The notes below the pieces were generated by a model. The model saw only the letters and a program-made list of their open reading frames with translations, was not told the origin of the DNA and searched no databases. Position numbers and translations under genes: made by a program. 47,641 nucleotides of DNA, taken from NCBI RefSeq assembly GCF_018883605.1, contig NZ_JAHLEM010000075.1, positions 1 through 47,641 on the forward strand, in the 5' to 3' direction. This document shows, piece by piece, positions 7,657-15,440 of the stretch. Position 1 is the first letter of the stretch; every line of letters starts with the position of its first letter. The stretch is from Streptomyces niphimycinicus (GTDB lineage Bacteria; Actinomycetota; Actinomycetes; Streptomycetales; Streptomycetaceae).

Positions 7657-8235
7657 ATGGGCAGGTGGGAACCAGGGGCGCGCGAACGCCTCGTCGTGGC
7701 CGCGGTCGACCTGTTCACCGAGCAGGGGTACGACGCCACGACGGTCGCGCAGATCGCCGAGCGCGCCGGGGTCACCAAAAGCACGTTCTTCCGGCACTTC
7801 CCCGATAAGCGCGAGCTGCTGGTGGCCGGACAGGAGACGCTGAGCCGGCTGCTGGCCGAGGGGATCGCCGAGGCGCCCGACGGCGCCAGCCCGCTCGAGG
7901 CGGTCGCTTCCGGTCTCGAGCGCGCCTCGACCGCGATGGGCCCCGTCAACCGGGACTTCGCCCCTCGTCTGAAGGCGGCCATCGCCTCCAGCGCCGAGCT
8001 TCAAGAGCGTGACGCCCTCAAAAGCGTCAGCCTGGCGGCCGCGATGACGACCGCTCTGGTCGCCCGGGGCGTACCCGATCCGACCGCGGCTCTCGCGGGC
8101 GAACTGGGCCTTCTCGCCTTCAAGCGGGGGTACGCCGAATGGTCCGAGGGCGACCGCGACGGCAAGGACGAGCTCGCCGGGTACGCCCTGGCGGCCCTGG
8201 ACGAACTGCGTGCGGCGAGCGCGTCGCTGGGCTGA
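7657..8235 (+). CDS. TetR-family transcriptional regulator
   Basis: 192 aa. The N-terminal HTH reads ARERLVVAAVDLFTEQGYDATTVAQIAERAG then VTKSTFFRHFPDKRELL, followed by a helical effector domain. The gene probably starts at a leaderless ATG: TATGAT six nt upstream, no ribosome site. It is divergent from the epimerase-like gene, and the palindrome between them is its likely binding site. The inducer is unknown. Confidence 0.88.
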   Translation: MGRWEPGARERLVVAAVDLFTEQGYDATTVAQIAERAGVTKSTFFRHFPDKRELLVAGQETLSRLLAEGIAEAPDGASPLEAVASGLERASTAMGPVNRDFAPRLKAAIASSAELQERDALKSVSLAAAMTTALVARGVPDPTAALAGELGLLAFKRGYAEWSEGDRDGKDELAGYALAALDELRAASASLG

Positions 8236-8404
8236 CCGGACCGACAGCCTCACGGTCTTGTCCTGCCCGCCATCCCGGCCTGGTGGACGCCGGCCCGGCG
8301 GGCGCCGGGCCGGCGTCACGCGCCGGATGTACGGCAGCGGCGGGCCCGGGCGCAGACGGGCGATCGAGGCAGCCGCCTCCGCGGTGCGGTCGGCACGTGC
8401 GGCG

Positions 8405-8843
8405 GGCGGCGCCCAGCGGCCACCCGCCGGCCCGGCGACCGGCCGTACGCCTTGAGGACCTTGAAGGCGCGCCGCTCGTTCACCTCGCACCGGACAACGG
8501 CCTCGGCGCCTGGCTCGACCAGTCCTTCGCCCGCGCCGGAGTCCGCCTGGAGACGGTGATGAGGACTTCGGTGACCACCGCCGCACCACAGCTCGCGGCC
8601 GCCGGTCCGGGAATCGCCGTATGCCCCGTGAGCGCGGTCGGCGACGGCTTTCCGGGCGCCGTGCGGCCGTTCTCGCCGCGGTGGATCAGGCAGTTGGTGG
8701 CGGTGACGGCCGGGGAACCGGATCCGCTCGTCGCACGATTCATCGGCAACCTGCGCAGCCACGGCGTGCGGGTGCCGCGCGGTGTGCGGACTCAGCTCGC
8801 GGCGGGTGGTGCGCCGACCGGGGCGCCGGGGCCGTCCTCCTGA
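8405..8843 (+). pseudogene. C-terminal half of a LysR-type regulator (remnant)
   Basis: From about 8405 the plus strand encodes a LysR substrate-binding domain: RPAVRLEDLEGAPLVHL, APDNGLGAWLDQSFARAG, VTTAAPQLAAAGPGIAVCP and a normal C-terminus. The frame upstream of 8405 does not give the winged HTH, and no start with a ribosome site exists. It is a 5'-truncated regulator lying just outside the left end of the island. Confidence 0.65.
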
Positions 8844-8912
8844 CCCTCGCCGCACGACCAACGCGGCAGTCCCACGGCGGCCGCCGCACCTCCTCCTCCT
8901 GACGTGCTGCCT

Positions 8913-8964
8913 CGCAGGTCGGACGGGGTGCGGCGGCGGACGCGGCCTCAGATGTCGCGGAAGG
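8913..8964. repeat. Left direct repeat (candidate attL): copy of the murA-like 3' end
   Basis: The 40 bp at 8925-8964 are identical, in the same orientation, to 15455-15494, which includes the last codons and stop of the murA-like gene (FRDI-stop on the minus strand). A further 10 bp (CGCAGGTCGG, 8913-8922) also match after a small gap. Duplication of a gene's 3' end on both sides of foreign DNA is what site-specific integration produces. Confidence 0.75.
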
Positions 8965-9527
8965 GGCCAGCCAGCACCGTGCCCTGCGTCGATGGGCAGT
9001 TGCGGGTCGCTGAACTGGGCGAATGGTCTTTCGACTGTTGCACGATCGTGCTCATTGATGCGGCCGGGAGTCCCAGAAATGTCCCAGGTGACTCCTACTT
9101 CTGAAGCCGGCCTTTCGGCTCTGTCCGACTCATGCGGGTGCGGTGTGGGCTGGTTCCGCGTGCGTCAGCGGCTCGGGCGGCTGTCCTGTCGAGCGTCGAG
9201 TGAGTGCGATTTCCGCAGGCCGGCAGACGGTGCCACGCTCCCCGCGTCGCTATCGAGGCCGTCGCCCCTGTCGTCCGCCGCGTCCACCGTCATAGCCCTC
9301 GCCTCTCCCGCCGACCGTGCGACCCAACGCCCCGGACCGGCAGTCGTCACGCCGCGCATCTCGTATCGACCTCCTTCCCGTGCGTACAGAACCACTTCAC
9401 GCCAAGGAGTCATGAGGTCGTCACGCTACGCCACCGCTGTGTACTCTCCAGCCGGTTCCCCGACTCCGTCACCATGCCCAGGGACGAGTACGATTCCGGG
9501 AGCCCGGAACGGCAACCGAACTCGACG
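8965..9527. other. Non-coding left end of the island
   Basis: I find no supportable gene in these 560 bp; open frames on either strand lack motifs and starts. Just inside the left repeat is AGTCCCAGAAATGTCCCAG (9069-9087 region), two GTCCCAG-type units 11 bp apart, followed by a weak hairpin (AGCCG/CGGCT near 9106). If an integrase or excisionase once stood here, nothing recognisable remains. Confidence 0.5.
9069..9089. repeat. GTCCCAG tandem repeat, candidate integrase arm site (left)
   Basis: AGTCCCAGAAATGTCCCAG lies about 105 bp inside the left direct repeat. A nearly identical AGTCCCAGAAAAGTCCCAG lies about 50 bp inside the right repeat (15389-15407). Short tandem repeats flanking the crossover core are typical arm-type sites of tyrosine recombinases. 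Confidence 0.5.
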
Positions 9528-9528
9528 G

Positions 9529-9540
9529 TAGGCTCGCGCC
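9529..9540 (+). promoter_or_regulatory. Leaderless -10 element of the island's first gene
   Basis: TAGGCT (9529-9534) is exactly six nt from ATG 9541, with no Shine-Dalgarno sequence. The same TANNNT-N6-ATG layout recurs at the DUF262 gene, so the two island transcription units probably share a promoter type. No strong -35 is visible. Confidence 0.5.
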
Positions 9541-9864
9541 ATGCCGATCTTTGAATACCGGGGCGAGAGCGCGAACTTGAAGGTGCTGGCACGGGAGATC
9601 GGGGCGGATCCACACCTCGCCGGAACGTGCTCCCTCACTCTCACGCCGCTGCGCCAGGACAGGCGCGACTCTTTACGTCACGCGAACTGGGCGGAGATCT
9701 CCGTCTCGGTCGCCTCTGGACTGGCCACGAACGCGGTGTACGACGCCCTGAAGGTCTTGGTCGAGCGGGCACGTGACCGTGGCCCCGTGGACGAGGTGAC
9801 CACGCGTCCGGAGGGCGGAAGCGGCGAGGAGACGGACGGCACCGAAGGAGCGGCGGAGCGGTGA
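9541..9864 (+). CDS. Small protein, possibly EACC1-like effector-associated component
   Basis: 107 aa, no signal peptide. It has a beta-alpha N-terminus (IFEYRGESANLKVLAREIGADPHLAG ... CSLTLTPL), a small-residue helix (ISVSVASGLATNAVYDALKVLVERA) and an acidic, low-complexity tail from about residue 83. The overall pattern recalls the small effector-associated constant components (EACC1) of bacterial conflict systems, but the match is by eye and weak. It is the first gene of the island, probably read from a leaderless promoter. Its stop overlaps the GTG of the next gene (GTGA), implying translational coupling with the HExxH protein. Confidence 0.6.
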   Translation: MPIFEYRGESANLKVLAREIGADPHLAGTCSLTLTPLRQDRRDSLRHANWAEISVSVASGLATNAVYDALKVLVERARDRGPVDEVTTRPEGGSGEETDGTEGAAER

Positions 9865-10565
9865 CTGTCCACTCGCCGCGCCTGCGGAACAGCAGCGGCG
9901 CAGAGCTGAACCTGCGCAGCCAGATCCTCTTCCAAGACCCGACCCGCACCCGTACCCAAGACCTCGTCACGGCGGTCGGCTCCTGGCACAAGACTTACGT
10001 CCACGAGAGCAGCCACTGGGCGCGGTACCACGGATCCACCGTCGGCATCCTGCTGAGCCTGCTGCGGCGATCGAGGGACGGGCTGGCCGCGCACACGATC
10101 TCTCGCTTGAGCCGGCAGCAATCGGGGGACCTTTACGAGAGCCGGACCAGCGGACGACCCTTCCTCTCCTTCGGGCGCTACCCCAGACACACCGGCGGAG
10201 AGCTGAGATATAACGAGCTGGACTGGCTCAATCTCTACTACTCCTACTACCTTCTGCTGGATCCTGAGGGCCTGACAGAGTTCGATTTCACGACCTGGGA
10301 CACACGGGCTGCGTTCGAGAACTCGTTGCAGGACACCTGGCGCCAGAGCGCGGGCGTGGAGATGGCCGAGCGTCCCGAGGACACGCCTGTCAGCGTTACG
10401 GGGCCCCTGAAGCTCGTACACACCTCCGAGGGGCCGCTCACCACCCGAATCCTGTTCGAGTGCGCGGCGGTGATCGACGAGCTCGTTCAGTTCGAGGGCG
10501 TTTTCATGCGCATGACCGACCCGACGCTGCGTGAGTTCCTGCACGAGGAGATGAGCGGCGAGTAG
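9861..10565 (+). CDS. HExxH putative metallopeptidase, N-terminal part (ends at in-frame TAG)
   Basis: 234 aa as read. Residues 48-52 are HESSH in the context TYVHESSHWARYHGSTVG, a zincin-type HExxH helix. Candidate third ligands are Glu200 and Glu207 in FECAAVIDELVQFEG. It starts at GTG 9861, overlapping the previous stop. The TAG at 10563-10565 interrupts a frame that continues open and coding-like to 11315, so the intended product is probably about 484 aa. Whether the short form is functional is unclear, since it retains the putative metal site. The family is not identified; proteins with a similar HE-S-H-W-x-x-x-H-G-S/T-T segment occur next to conflict genes in my recollection only. Confidence 0.65.
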   Translation: MTVHSPRLRNSSGAELNLRSQILFQDPTRTRTQDLVTAVGSWHKTYVHESSHWARYHGSTVGILLSLLRRSRDGLAAHTISRLSRQQSGDLYESRTSGRPFLSFGRYPRHTGGELRYNELDWLNLYYSYYLLLDPEGLTEFDFTTWDTRAAFENSLQDTWRQSAGVEMAERPEDTPVSVTGPLKLVHTSEGPLTTRILFECAAVIDELVQFEGVFMRMTDPTLREFLHEEMSGE

Positions 10566-10658
10566 TACGGGCTTCCGTGGCGTCTGGCGAGTGCTCTGGC
10601 GGGACGAGACCTCGGCGGGAGTGTCGTCCTGGCCCTCATCGACTTCGCGCTGAACCCG

Positions 10659-11315
10659 GTGGTGCCGGGCCTGACCTCCGACGCCCCGTCCGTCGACTGG
10701 AGGGAGCTGTACCCTCCCTACCGCTTCGCGGCGGCGGCGAAGGCGATGGCGAACTGGGAAAGCGACCTGGAGTTCCAGTATCCGAGTCATGAGCTGACGG
10801 CTCACTTTCAGCACACGCTGGCCGAGCGCAGCGGGCTGCGGATGGGACGTGTGGTGTCCCGCCAGTCCGGCCTCTCCACGCTGCGGGAAGCCGCCACGAA
10901 ACCCATGCACCTGGCCGAGCGAACCCCTGCCGTCTCCCTCATGTGCGCCTCACACCTGCTTGACCTCCGCGAGGAGGACGTCTGCTCACTTTCCCACTAC
11001 GGCGTCAACTTCCTGGGCGACCGGGCGGTCAGGTTCGTCGACCCCGACCGGGACATGTGGTGGCTGTTCCCCGTCTTCCAGGTGAGCCGGGGTGAGTACC
11101 GGTGGCCGGCGGAGCACGTGAACCTCGACGAGGCCACGGACCTTCTGCTGGGCGCCGCCGTGGCATCGGCGTACGACGACGTCCTGCACGGCACCGGCCC
11201 TCTTGCCTCCGATCACCTTCCCCGTGCCCTTTTTGAGGACCGCGGGGAGGTCGATGCGCTGAACAAGGTCCTCAAGGATTCCACGGGGTTGGACATGGGC
11301 TGGGGCCGTGCCTGA
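10659..11315 (+). CDS. Downstream part of the split HExxH protein
   Basis: 218 aa from GTG 10659, but the same frame is open from 10566, directly after the TAG, and reads YGLPWRLASALAGRDL then VVLALIDFALNP before it. No ribosome site precedes 10659. It is therefore best read as the C-terminal half of the gene starting at 9861 rather than a separate gene. The sequence contains WRELYPPYRFAAAAKAM and MCASHLLDLREEDVCSLSHYG and shows no motif I recognise. It ends 43 bp before the DUF262 gene, which has its own promoter. Confidence 0.5.
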   Translation: MVPGLTSDAPSVDWRELYPPYRFAAAAKAMANWESDLEFQYPSHELTAHFQHTLAERSGLRMGRVVSRQSGLSTLREAATKPMHLAERTPAVSLMCASHLLDLREEDVCSLSHYGVNFLGDRAVRFVDPDRDMWWLFPVFQVSRGEYRWPAEHVNLDEATDLLLGAAVASAYDDVLHGTGPLASDHLPRALFEDRGEVDALNKVLKDSTGLDMGWGRA

Positions 11316-11345
11316 TTCCCCACGCGTATGAGGGAGTCGCCCGGC

Positions 11346-11357
11346 TACGATCGCCCC
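11346..11357 (+). promoter_or_regulatory. Leaderless -10 element of the DUF262 operon
   Basis: TACGAT (11346-11351) is six nt from ATG 11358. There is no ribosome site at this ATG or at the alternative ATG 11328, so leaderless translation from 11358 is the best reading. Confidence 0.5.
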
Positions 11358-12527
11358 ATGACGACCTCGGACATCCCAGAGCCGCCGAAGATCACGGAGG
11401 AGCACTTCCTCGACACGGGTACCGGAGTCGAGGCGGAGACCGAGGTGGAGGACGCGCCACCGGAGATCGCCCGGCCGTGGAATCCGGAACAGATCCGGGT
11501 CAACACCAAGCAGTTCTCGCTGCGTAACGCCCTGGACATGATCGAGGACGGGTCCCTGGAACTGGCCCCCGACTTCCAGCGCGGCATCGTATGGAAACCG
11601 GTGCAGAAGTCCCGGCTCATCGAGTCGGTGCTCCTACAGATCCCGCTTCCTGCCTTCTACTTCGCCGAGGACACCGACGGGCTCATGCGCGTGGTCGACG
11701 GCCTCCAGCGTCTGTCGACCATCCGCGACTTCGTCCGCGGAGGAGACGAGCGCGGATTCGAGCTGAAGGGCCTGGAGTACCTCCAGAGCGCGGTGGAGGG
11801 CAAGCGTTTCGAGGACCTTCCCGCCCCGTGGAAGCGGCGCATCTACAACACCCAGATCGTCACGAACGTCATCGACCCGACGACGCCGTCGGATGTCATG
11901 TACGACATCTTCAAGCGCATCAACACGGGCGGTACGCCGCTGAACGCGCAGGAGATCCGACACTGCATGAGCAAGGAGCGCAGTCGGGCCATCCTGCGGG
12001 TGATGACCTCCACCGTGGAGTTCAATGCGGCGACCAACAACATGGGCGGTCACATCCGGATGAACGACCGGGAGATGGCCCTGCGTTTCGCCGCATTCTG
12101 GCTGATGGGTACGGACGGCTACGCGAAGTACGCCGCCATGGACCCCTTCCTCCAGCGCACCACCATCATGTTGGACAACGTGAAGGACGTGAACGACGCC
12201 AGGGTGGGAGACCTCCATGAGGCGTTCCGCAAGGCCATGGTGAACGCCCATCTGGTCTTCGACGAGCAGGCGTTCCGTAAATGGCCGCTGGACTCGTCCG
12301 GCCGGAATCCGATCAACCGGGCACTCTTCGAGGCCTGGTCGATCACCCTCGCCAAGTACGAGACCGAAGACCTCGAACGGCGCCGCGAGGCGATCGTGGA
12401 TGCCGCGCGTTTCCTGATGAAGAACGACTACCAGTACCTGGAAGCCATCACCTCCTCCACGGGTGACGTCCGCCGGGTAATGCTCCGGTTCGACGTCACT
12501 GCCCAGGCTGCGGAGGCCGGTAAGTGA
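11358..12527 (+). CDS. DUF262 (ParB/Srx-fold, GmrS-like) protein
   Basis: 389 aa. The DUF262 core is clear: FSLRNALDMIEDG (53-65), PDFQRGIVW (71-79), RLIESVLLQIPLPAFYF (86-102), VVDGLQRLSTI (112-122; DGLQR replaces the usual DGQQR) and FKRINTGGTPLNAQEIRH (185-202). DUF262 domains form the nucleotide-sensing, ParB-like module of GmrSD/BrxU type IV restriction enzymes and of SspE. No DUF1524 HNH nuclease is fused here, so cutting activity, if any, must come from this domain or a partner. It overlaps the ATPase gene by 4 bp. Cytoplasmic; the best inference is a defence component. Confidence 0.85.
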   Translation: MTTSDIPEPPKITEEHFLDTGTGVEAETEVEDAPPEIARPWNPEQIRVNTKQFSLRNALDMIEDGSLELAPDFQRGIVWKPVQKSRLIESVLLQIPLPAFYFAEDTDGLMRVVDGLQRLSTIRDFVRGGDERGFELKGLEYLQSAVEGKRFEDLPAPWKRRIYNTQIVTNVIDPTTPSDVMYDIFKRINTGGTPLNAQEIRHCMSKERSRAILRVMTSTVEFNAATNNMGGHIRMNDREMALRFAAFWLMGTDGYAKYAAMDPFLQRTTIMLDNVKDVNDARVGDLHEAFRKAMVNAHLVFDEQAFRKWPLDSSGRNPINRALFEAWSITLAKYETEDLERRREAIVDAARFLMKNDYQYLEAITSSTGDVRRVMLRFDVTAQAAEAGK

Positions 12528-13636
12528 TCACCTCCCTGCGCGTCCGGCATTTCAAACGCTTCGCAGACGCGTCCTTTGCCTTGCGCCCTCTCACCGTCCT
12601 CACCGGACTCAACGGCACGGGGAAGAGCACCACCATCCAGAGCCTGCTGCTGACCCGCCAGCTCGCTGACGCGTCGGCCGGCCGCGTGGTACAGCTCAAC
12701 GGACCCTACGGGCTCGCCCTGGGCGAGGCACACGAGGTGCTGCACCCCGACGCCCCCGACTCCACCATCGAGATCCAGATCGGCGGCGACGGCACTCAGG
12801 TGCCGAGTGTGCACCGCTTCACGGTCCCCGACGAGCAGGCGCTCTACCTGCGGGTGGCCGATGACAGCGGGCCACCACCGGCGGAACTGCGTGGCCAAGG
12901 ATCCGCGTTCACCTATCTGTGCGCCGAGCGCCTCGGTCCCCGCGACCAACTCGGCGTCTCCGCCGAGCATCCCGATCTCATCGGAGTCGGTGTGCAGGGG
13001 CAGTACACCGCGCAGTTACTCGCCCTGCACGAGACCCGAGCGGTGCGTGAGCCGCTGCTCCACCCGATGACCTGGGACACCCATAACGTCACGACCTTGC
13101 GTACACAGGTGGAGACCTGGGCTTCCGACATCGTCCGTCCCATCAAGATCACTGCGCAGTGGCCGCCAGGCATCACGGCGAGCACCATCCGTTTCCAGGA
13201 ACCGGGACTGCTGAGCGAGCCGATCCGCCCGGCCAACATGGGCTTCGGATTCTCCTACGCCTTGCCGGTGATCGTCGCAGGTCTCCTCACCGGTCCCGGA
13301 GACCTGCTGATCGTCGAGAACCCGGAGGCGCACCTCCATCCCGGTGGTCAGTCCAAGCTGGGCCGCTTCCTGGCCCGGGTCGCCGGAGCCGGAGCCCAGG
13401 TGATCGTGGAGACGCACAGCGACCACGTGCTCAACGGAGCTCGGCTGGCGGTGGCGGAGGAGCGGAGCCTGCGGCCCGAGGACGCGGTCGTGCACTACTT
13501 CGGCGAGGAAGAAGCCGGGTCCGCACCTATCGAGTTCACCACGAAGGGCGAACTGACCGAGTGGCCGCGGGGCTTCTTCGACCAGATCGAACAAGACCTG
13601 GGGAGGCTGGCACGTGCCAGGCGCAGGGGGCGGTGA
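12524..13636 (+). CDS. AAA-family (OLD/SMC-like, DUF3696-type) ATPase
   Basis: 370 aa. Walker A GLNGTGKST (28-36) follows an ABC-like N-terminus ITSLRVRHFKRF. The C-terminal half has LLIVENPEAHLHP (Walker B/D-loop; Glu-Asn in place of the common Asp-Glu), the switch ETHSDHVLNGAR, and a C-terminus FFDQIEQDL typical of DUF3696 ATPases. No TOPRIM nuclease domain follows. GTG 12524 overlaps the DUF262 stop (GTGA). Such ATPases act as sensors or motors beside nucleases in defence loci; here it would pair with DUF262 and the next gene. Confidence 0.85.
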   Translation: MITSLRVRHFKRFADASFALRPLTVLTGLNGTGKSTTIQSLLLTRQLADASAGRVVQLNGPYGLALGEAHEVLHPDAPDSTIEIQIGGDGTQVPSVHRFTVPDEQALYLRVADDSGPPPAELRGQGSAFTYLCAERLGPRDQLGVSAEHPDLIGVGVQGQYTAQLLALHETRAVREPLLHPMTWDTHNVTTLRTQVETWASDIVRPIKITAQWPPGITASTIRFQEPGLLSEPIRPANMGFGFSYALPVIVAGLLTGPGDLLIVENPEAHLHPGGQSKLGRFLARVAGAGAQVIVETHSDHVLNGARLAVAEERSLRPEDAVVHYFGEEEAGSAPIEFTTKGELTEWPRGFFDQIEQDLGRLARARRRGR

Positions 13637-14591
13637 GCCGTACCGGATCGTCGTGGACGAGTCGTCCTTCGACTTCCGGGGGCTGGCGGAGGAGCGGTTG
13701 ACGGACCTGCTGGACGACTTCAGCGACACGCTGGAGGAGTTATCCGAACAGCAGGCGGTCGCCGTCTCGCCGTTGTGGATGGAGGTGGACTGCGCGGACG
13801 ACCGTGAGCTCTACGACGTCCTGTACGAGGGGGAGACGCCGCGCGCCGGACGGGACGCGCGGCTGAGAATGATCCGTCTCATGGACCGCTGCCCCACCTG
13901 GGACACGGACGTGCCCGGCCTGCCCGACCACGTCGAAGTGGCGGGCGACGGCCGGGACCTCGCTTGGTCCCTCTGCTACGCCTGGTGGCGGACGCGGCAG
14001 CGGCACCACGTCGCATGCCTGGTCTTCCCGGCCGGAGACCGCCGCGGCTGGCTCCCGGTCTCCGCGATCGACGGGGCGACGGGTGAGGCGGCGACTGAGG
14101 AGGTCTTCCACCTCGTCGAGGCGCCCGCGCTGTCCGAGTTCTGGCGCTCCCTCTTCGAACGGGAGAATGTCACGGAGCAGGACTTCTTCGACCGCGCCCG
14201 CCAGAGCTTCCCCCAGCTAGTCTTTGCCGACTCCCTCTCCTTCCGCAAGTTCGACGGCACCTACGCGGAGATGCGTGACTGGGTCGTACGGCTCCTGAGC
14301 GTGGTGCACGACCACTTCGCCGACGCCTTGGCCCTGCACTCGGGGCAGCCGTACCAGGTGCAGGCGGAGCTGGGCCGTTTCGGCCTGGACCTGTCCCCGG
14401 AGAGTCCTAATACCCGATCCAAACCCTCGATCATGAAGCAGCGGGACGTCGACCACGAGGGCGAGACCTACCGCTGCGAGTGGCATGGCAAGAAGGAACG
14501 GCACCGCAATCGCGTCCACTTCAGCTTGCCCCAGCCCTGTCTCGGCGATCGCATACTCATCGGCATCTTCGTGGACCACCTGGACACCTGA
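13614..14591 (+). CDS. Third protein of the DUF262-ATPase operon, unknown function
   Basis: 325 aa, overlapping the ATPase gene by 23 bp, so one transcript and probably coupled translation. It is acidic at the N-terminus (DLLDDFSDTLEELSEQQ), with no signal or membrane segments. The C-terminal 45 residues (GETYRCEWHGKKERHRNRVHF, then DRILIGIFVDHLDT) resemble a short module I associate with small proteins in defence and toxin loci (H-x-K ... RIHF ... IG..G.HL). This is a resemblance only. I do not recognise a catalytic motif; it could be the effector or an adaptor. GTG 13614 is chosen; alternatives further in would remove the overlap. Confidence 0.65.
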   Translation: MPGAGGGEPYRIVVDESSFDFRGLAEERLTDLLDDFSDTLEELSEQQAVAVSPLWMEVDCADDRELYDVLYEGETPRAGRDARLRMIRLMDRCPTWDTDVPGLPDHVEVAGDGRDLAWSLCYAWWRTRQRHHVACLVFPAGDRRGWLPVSAIDGATGEAATEEVFHLVEAPALSEFWRSLFERENVTEQDFFDRARQSFPQLVFADSLSFRKFDGTYAEMRDWVVRLLSVVHDHFADALALHSGQPYQVQAELGRFGLDLSPESPNTRSKPSIMKQRDVDHEGETYRCEWHGKKERHRNRVHFSLPQPCLGDRILIGIFVDHLDT

Positions 14592-14704
14592 GCGCGGGAG
14601 CGGGGAAGCGCGGCTCCGCACTGTGAGTACACGCCCCCGGTACCTCGTACAGCCCGGTTCGTCAGCGTGTCCTGCCTGGTCGGTGACGTGTCGCGCCCGC
14701 CACC

Positions 14705-14957
14705 GTGGTGGGCGTGACACATGAACTCCGCAGCATTGCGCGAGGCACCCGACAGGTCGTGTCCGCAGCCCCGCCGATCAATCCGTCCCTCTTCACCATG
14801 CGCTTCAGCTCAACCCGCCGCGGGCCCGGCTCGCGCGGCGGACGGCCGAGCACCTGCTGGACGCCTGGGGAGTGCCGTACGACTCCGAAGCGCATAACAC
14901 GCTCACTCTCGTCGTGGCCGAACTGTGCGCCAACGCCGTTCAGCACGGCCACGTCCC
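14705..14957 (+). pseudogene. Frameshifted remnant of an RsbW/SpoIIAB-like ATP-binding protein
   Basis: FTMRFSSTRRG in one frame is continued by ARLARRTAEHLLDAWG, VPYDSEAHNTLTLVVAELCANAVQHGH in another. Together they match the Streptomyces HATPase_c_2 anti-sigma family, including the N-box ELCANAVQHG. There is a frameshift near 14825, and everything after the N-box is missing. Confidence 0.65.
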
Positions 14958-14958
14958 G

Positions 14959-15346
14959 GATGCGGGCCGTCGCCGCACTGATCAAGGAACGCCGAGTCCT
15001 GGAGTTCCAGTGGGTGCTCCTCACTGGTGTGAGCGACGGCCGAATCCCGCACCAGCGCCTCGAGCGGTACCGGCTCACCTGCCCCGACCGGCATCGTCAG
15101 GAGGAACAGCGCACCAAGGCACGGGTGTTCGTGGCGGCCACTCACACCCGCGATGAACTCGTCGTTACTTGGAGCGGCCGCCCGAGCCGCTTCCTGCCCG
15201 AGGACGCCACTCGCAGGGCAAACAACGCGGCAGAACTTCTCTCACCCGACGGGCCCTGGCAGGGGCGGTGGCCTGACGGAGGGAGCGGCCGGAATCCTTG
15301 CAAGGCACGTGTCTTCGACCGCCATCCGGGCCAGTCGACGCGATGA
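14959..15346 (+). pseudogene. C-terminal remnant of a UvrD-like helicase
   Basis: The frame reads LEFQWVLLTGVSDGRIPHQR, LTCPDRHRQEEQRTKARVFVAATHTRDELVVTWSGRPSRFL. This is the motif V/VI region of UvrD/REP superfamily I helicases (GLEF...VAxTRAxDxL). About 110 residues survive and end at TGA 15346; the helicase core is absent. It lies just inside the right end of the island. Confidence 0.65.
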
Positions 15347-15388
15347 TCGGGCACCGGACGACCGAGGTGAGCCCGACTCCGGCCAAAA

Positions 15389-15407
15389 GTCCCAGAAAAG
15401 TCCCAGA
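15389..15407. repeat. GTCCCAG tandem repeat, candidate integrase arm site (right)
   Basis: AGTCCCAGAAAAGTCCCAG, a one-or-two-base variant of the left copy at 9069, about 50 bp inside the right direct repeat and in the same orientation. Confidence 0.5.
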
Positions 15408-15440
15408 GGCGCCGCCACGCCCCCTCCCGGCCTATGCCCG

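Noticed and set aside
9165..9413. 82-residue minus-strand frame considered as an excisionase
   Set aside because: No winged-helix or HTH pattern, no start signal, and composition like the surrounding non-coding DNA.
8782..9531. 249-residue plus-strand frame at the left end of the island
   Set aside because: It runs through the LysR tail, the direct repeat and the arm-like site; Ser/Arg/Pro-rich, no domain and no ribosome site.
1021..10565. Stop-codon reassignment or amber suppression, because two genes have single in-frame TAG codons
   Set aside because: TAG is used as an ordinary terminal stop in this window (Rrf2 at 5526-5528, TetR at 6478-6480, the zinc-ribbon remnant), and no suppressor tRNA or recoding signal is visible. 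Two independent nonsense mutations are simpler.
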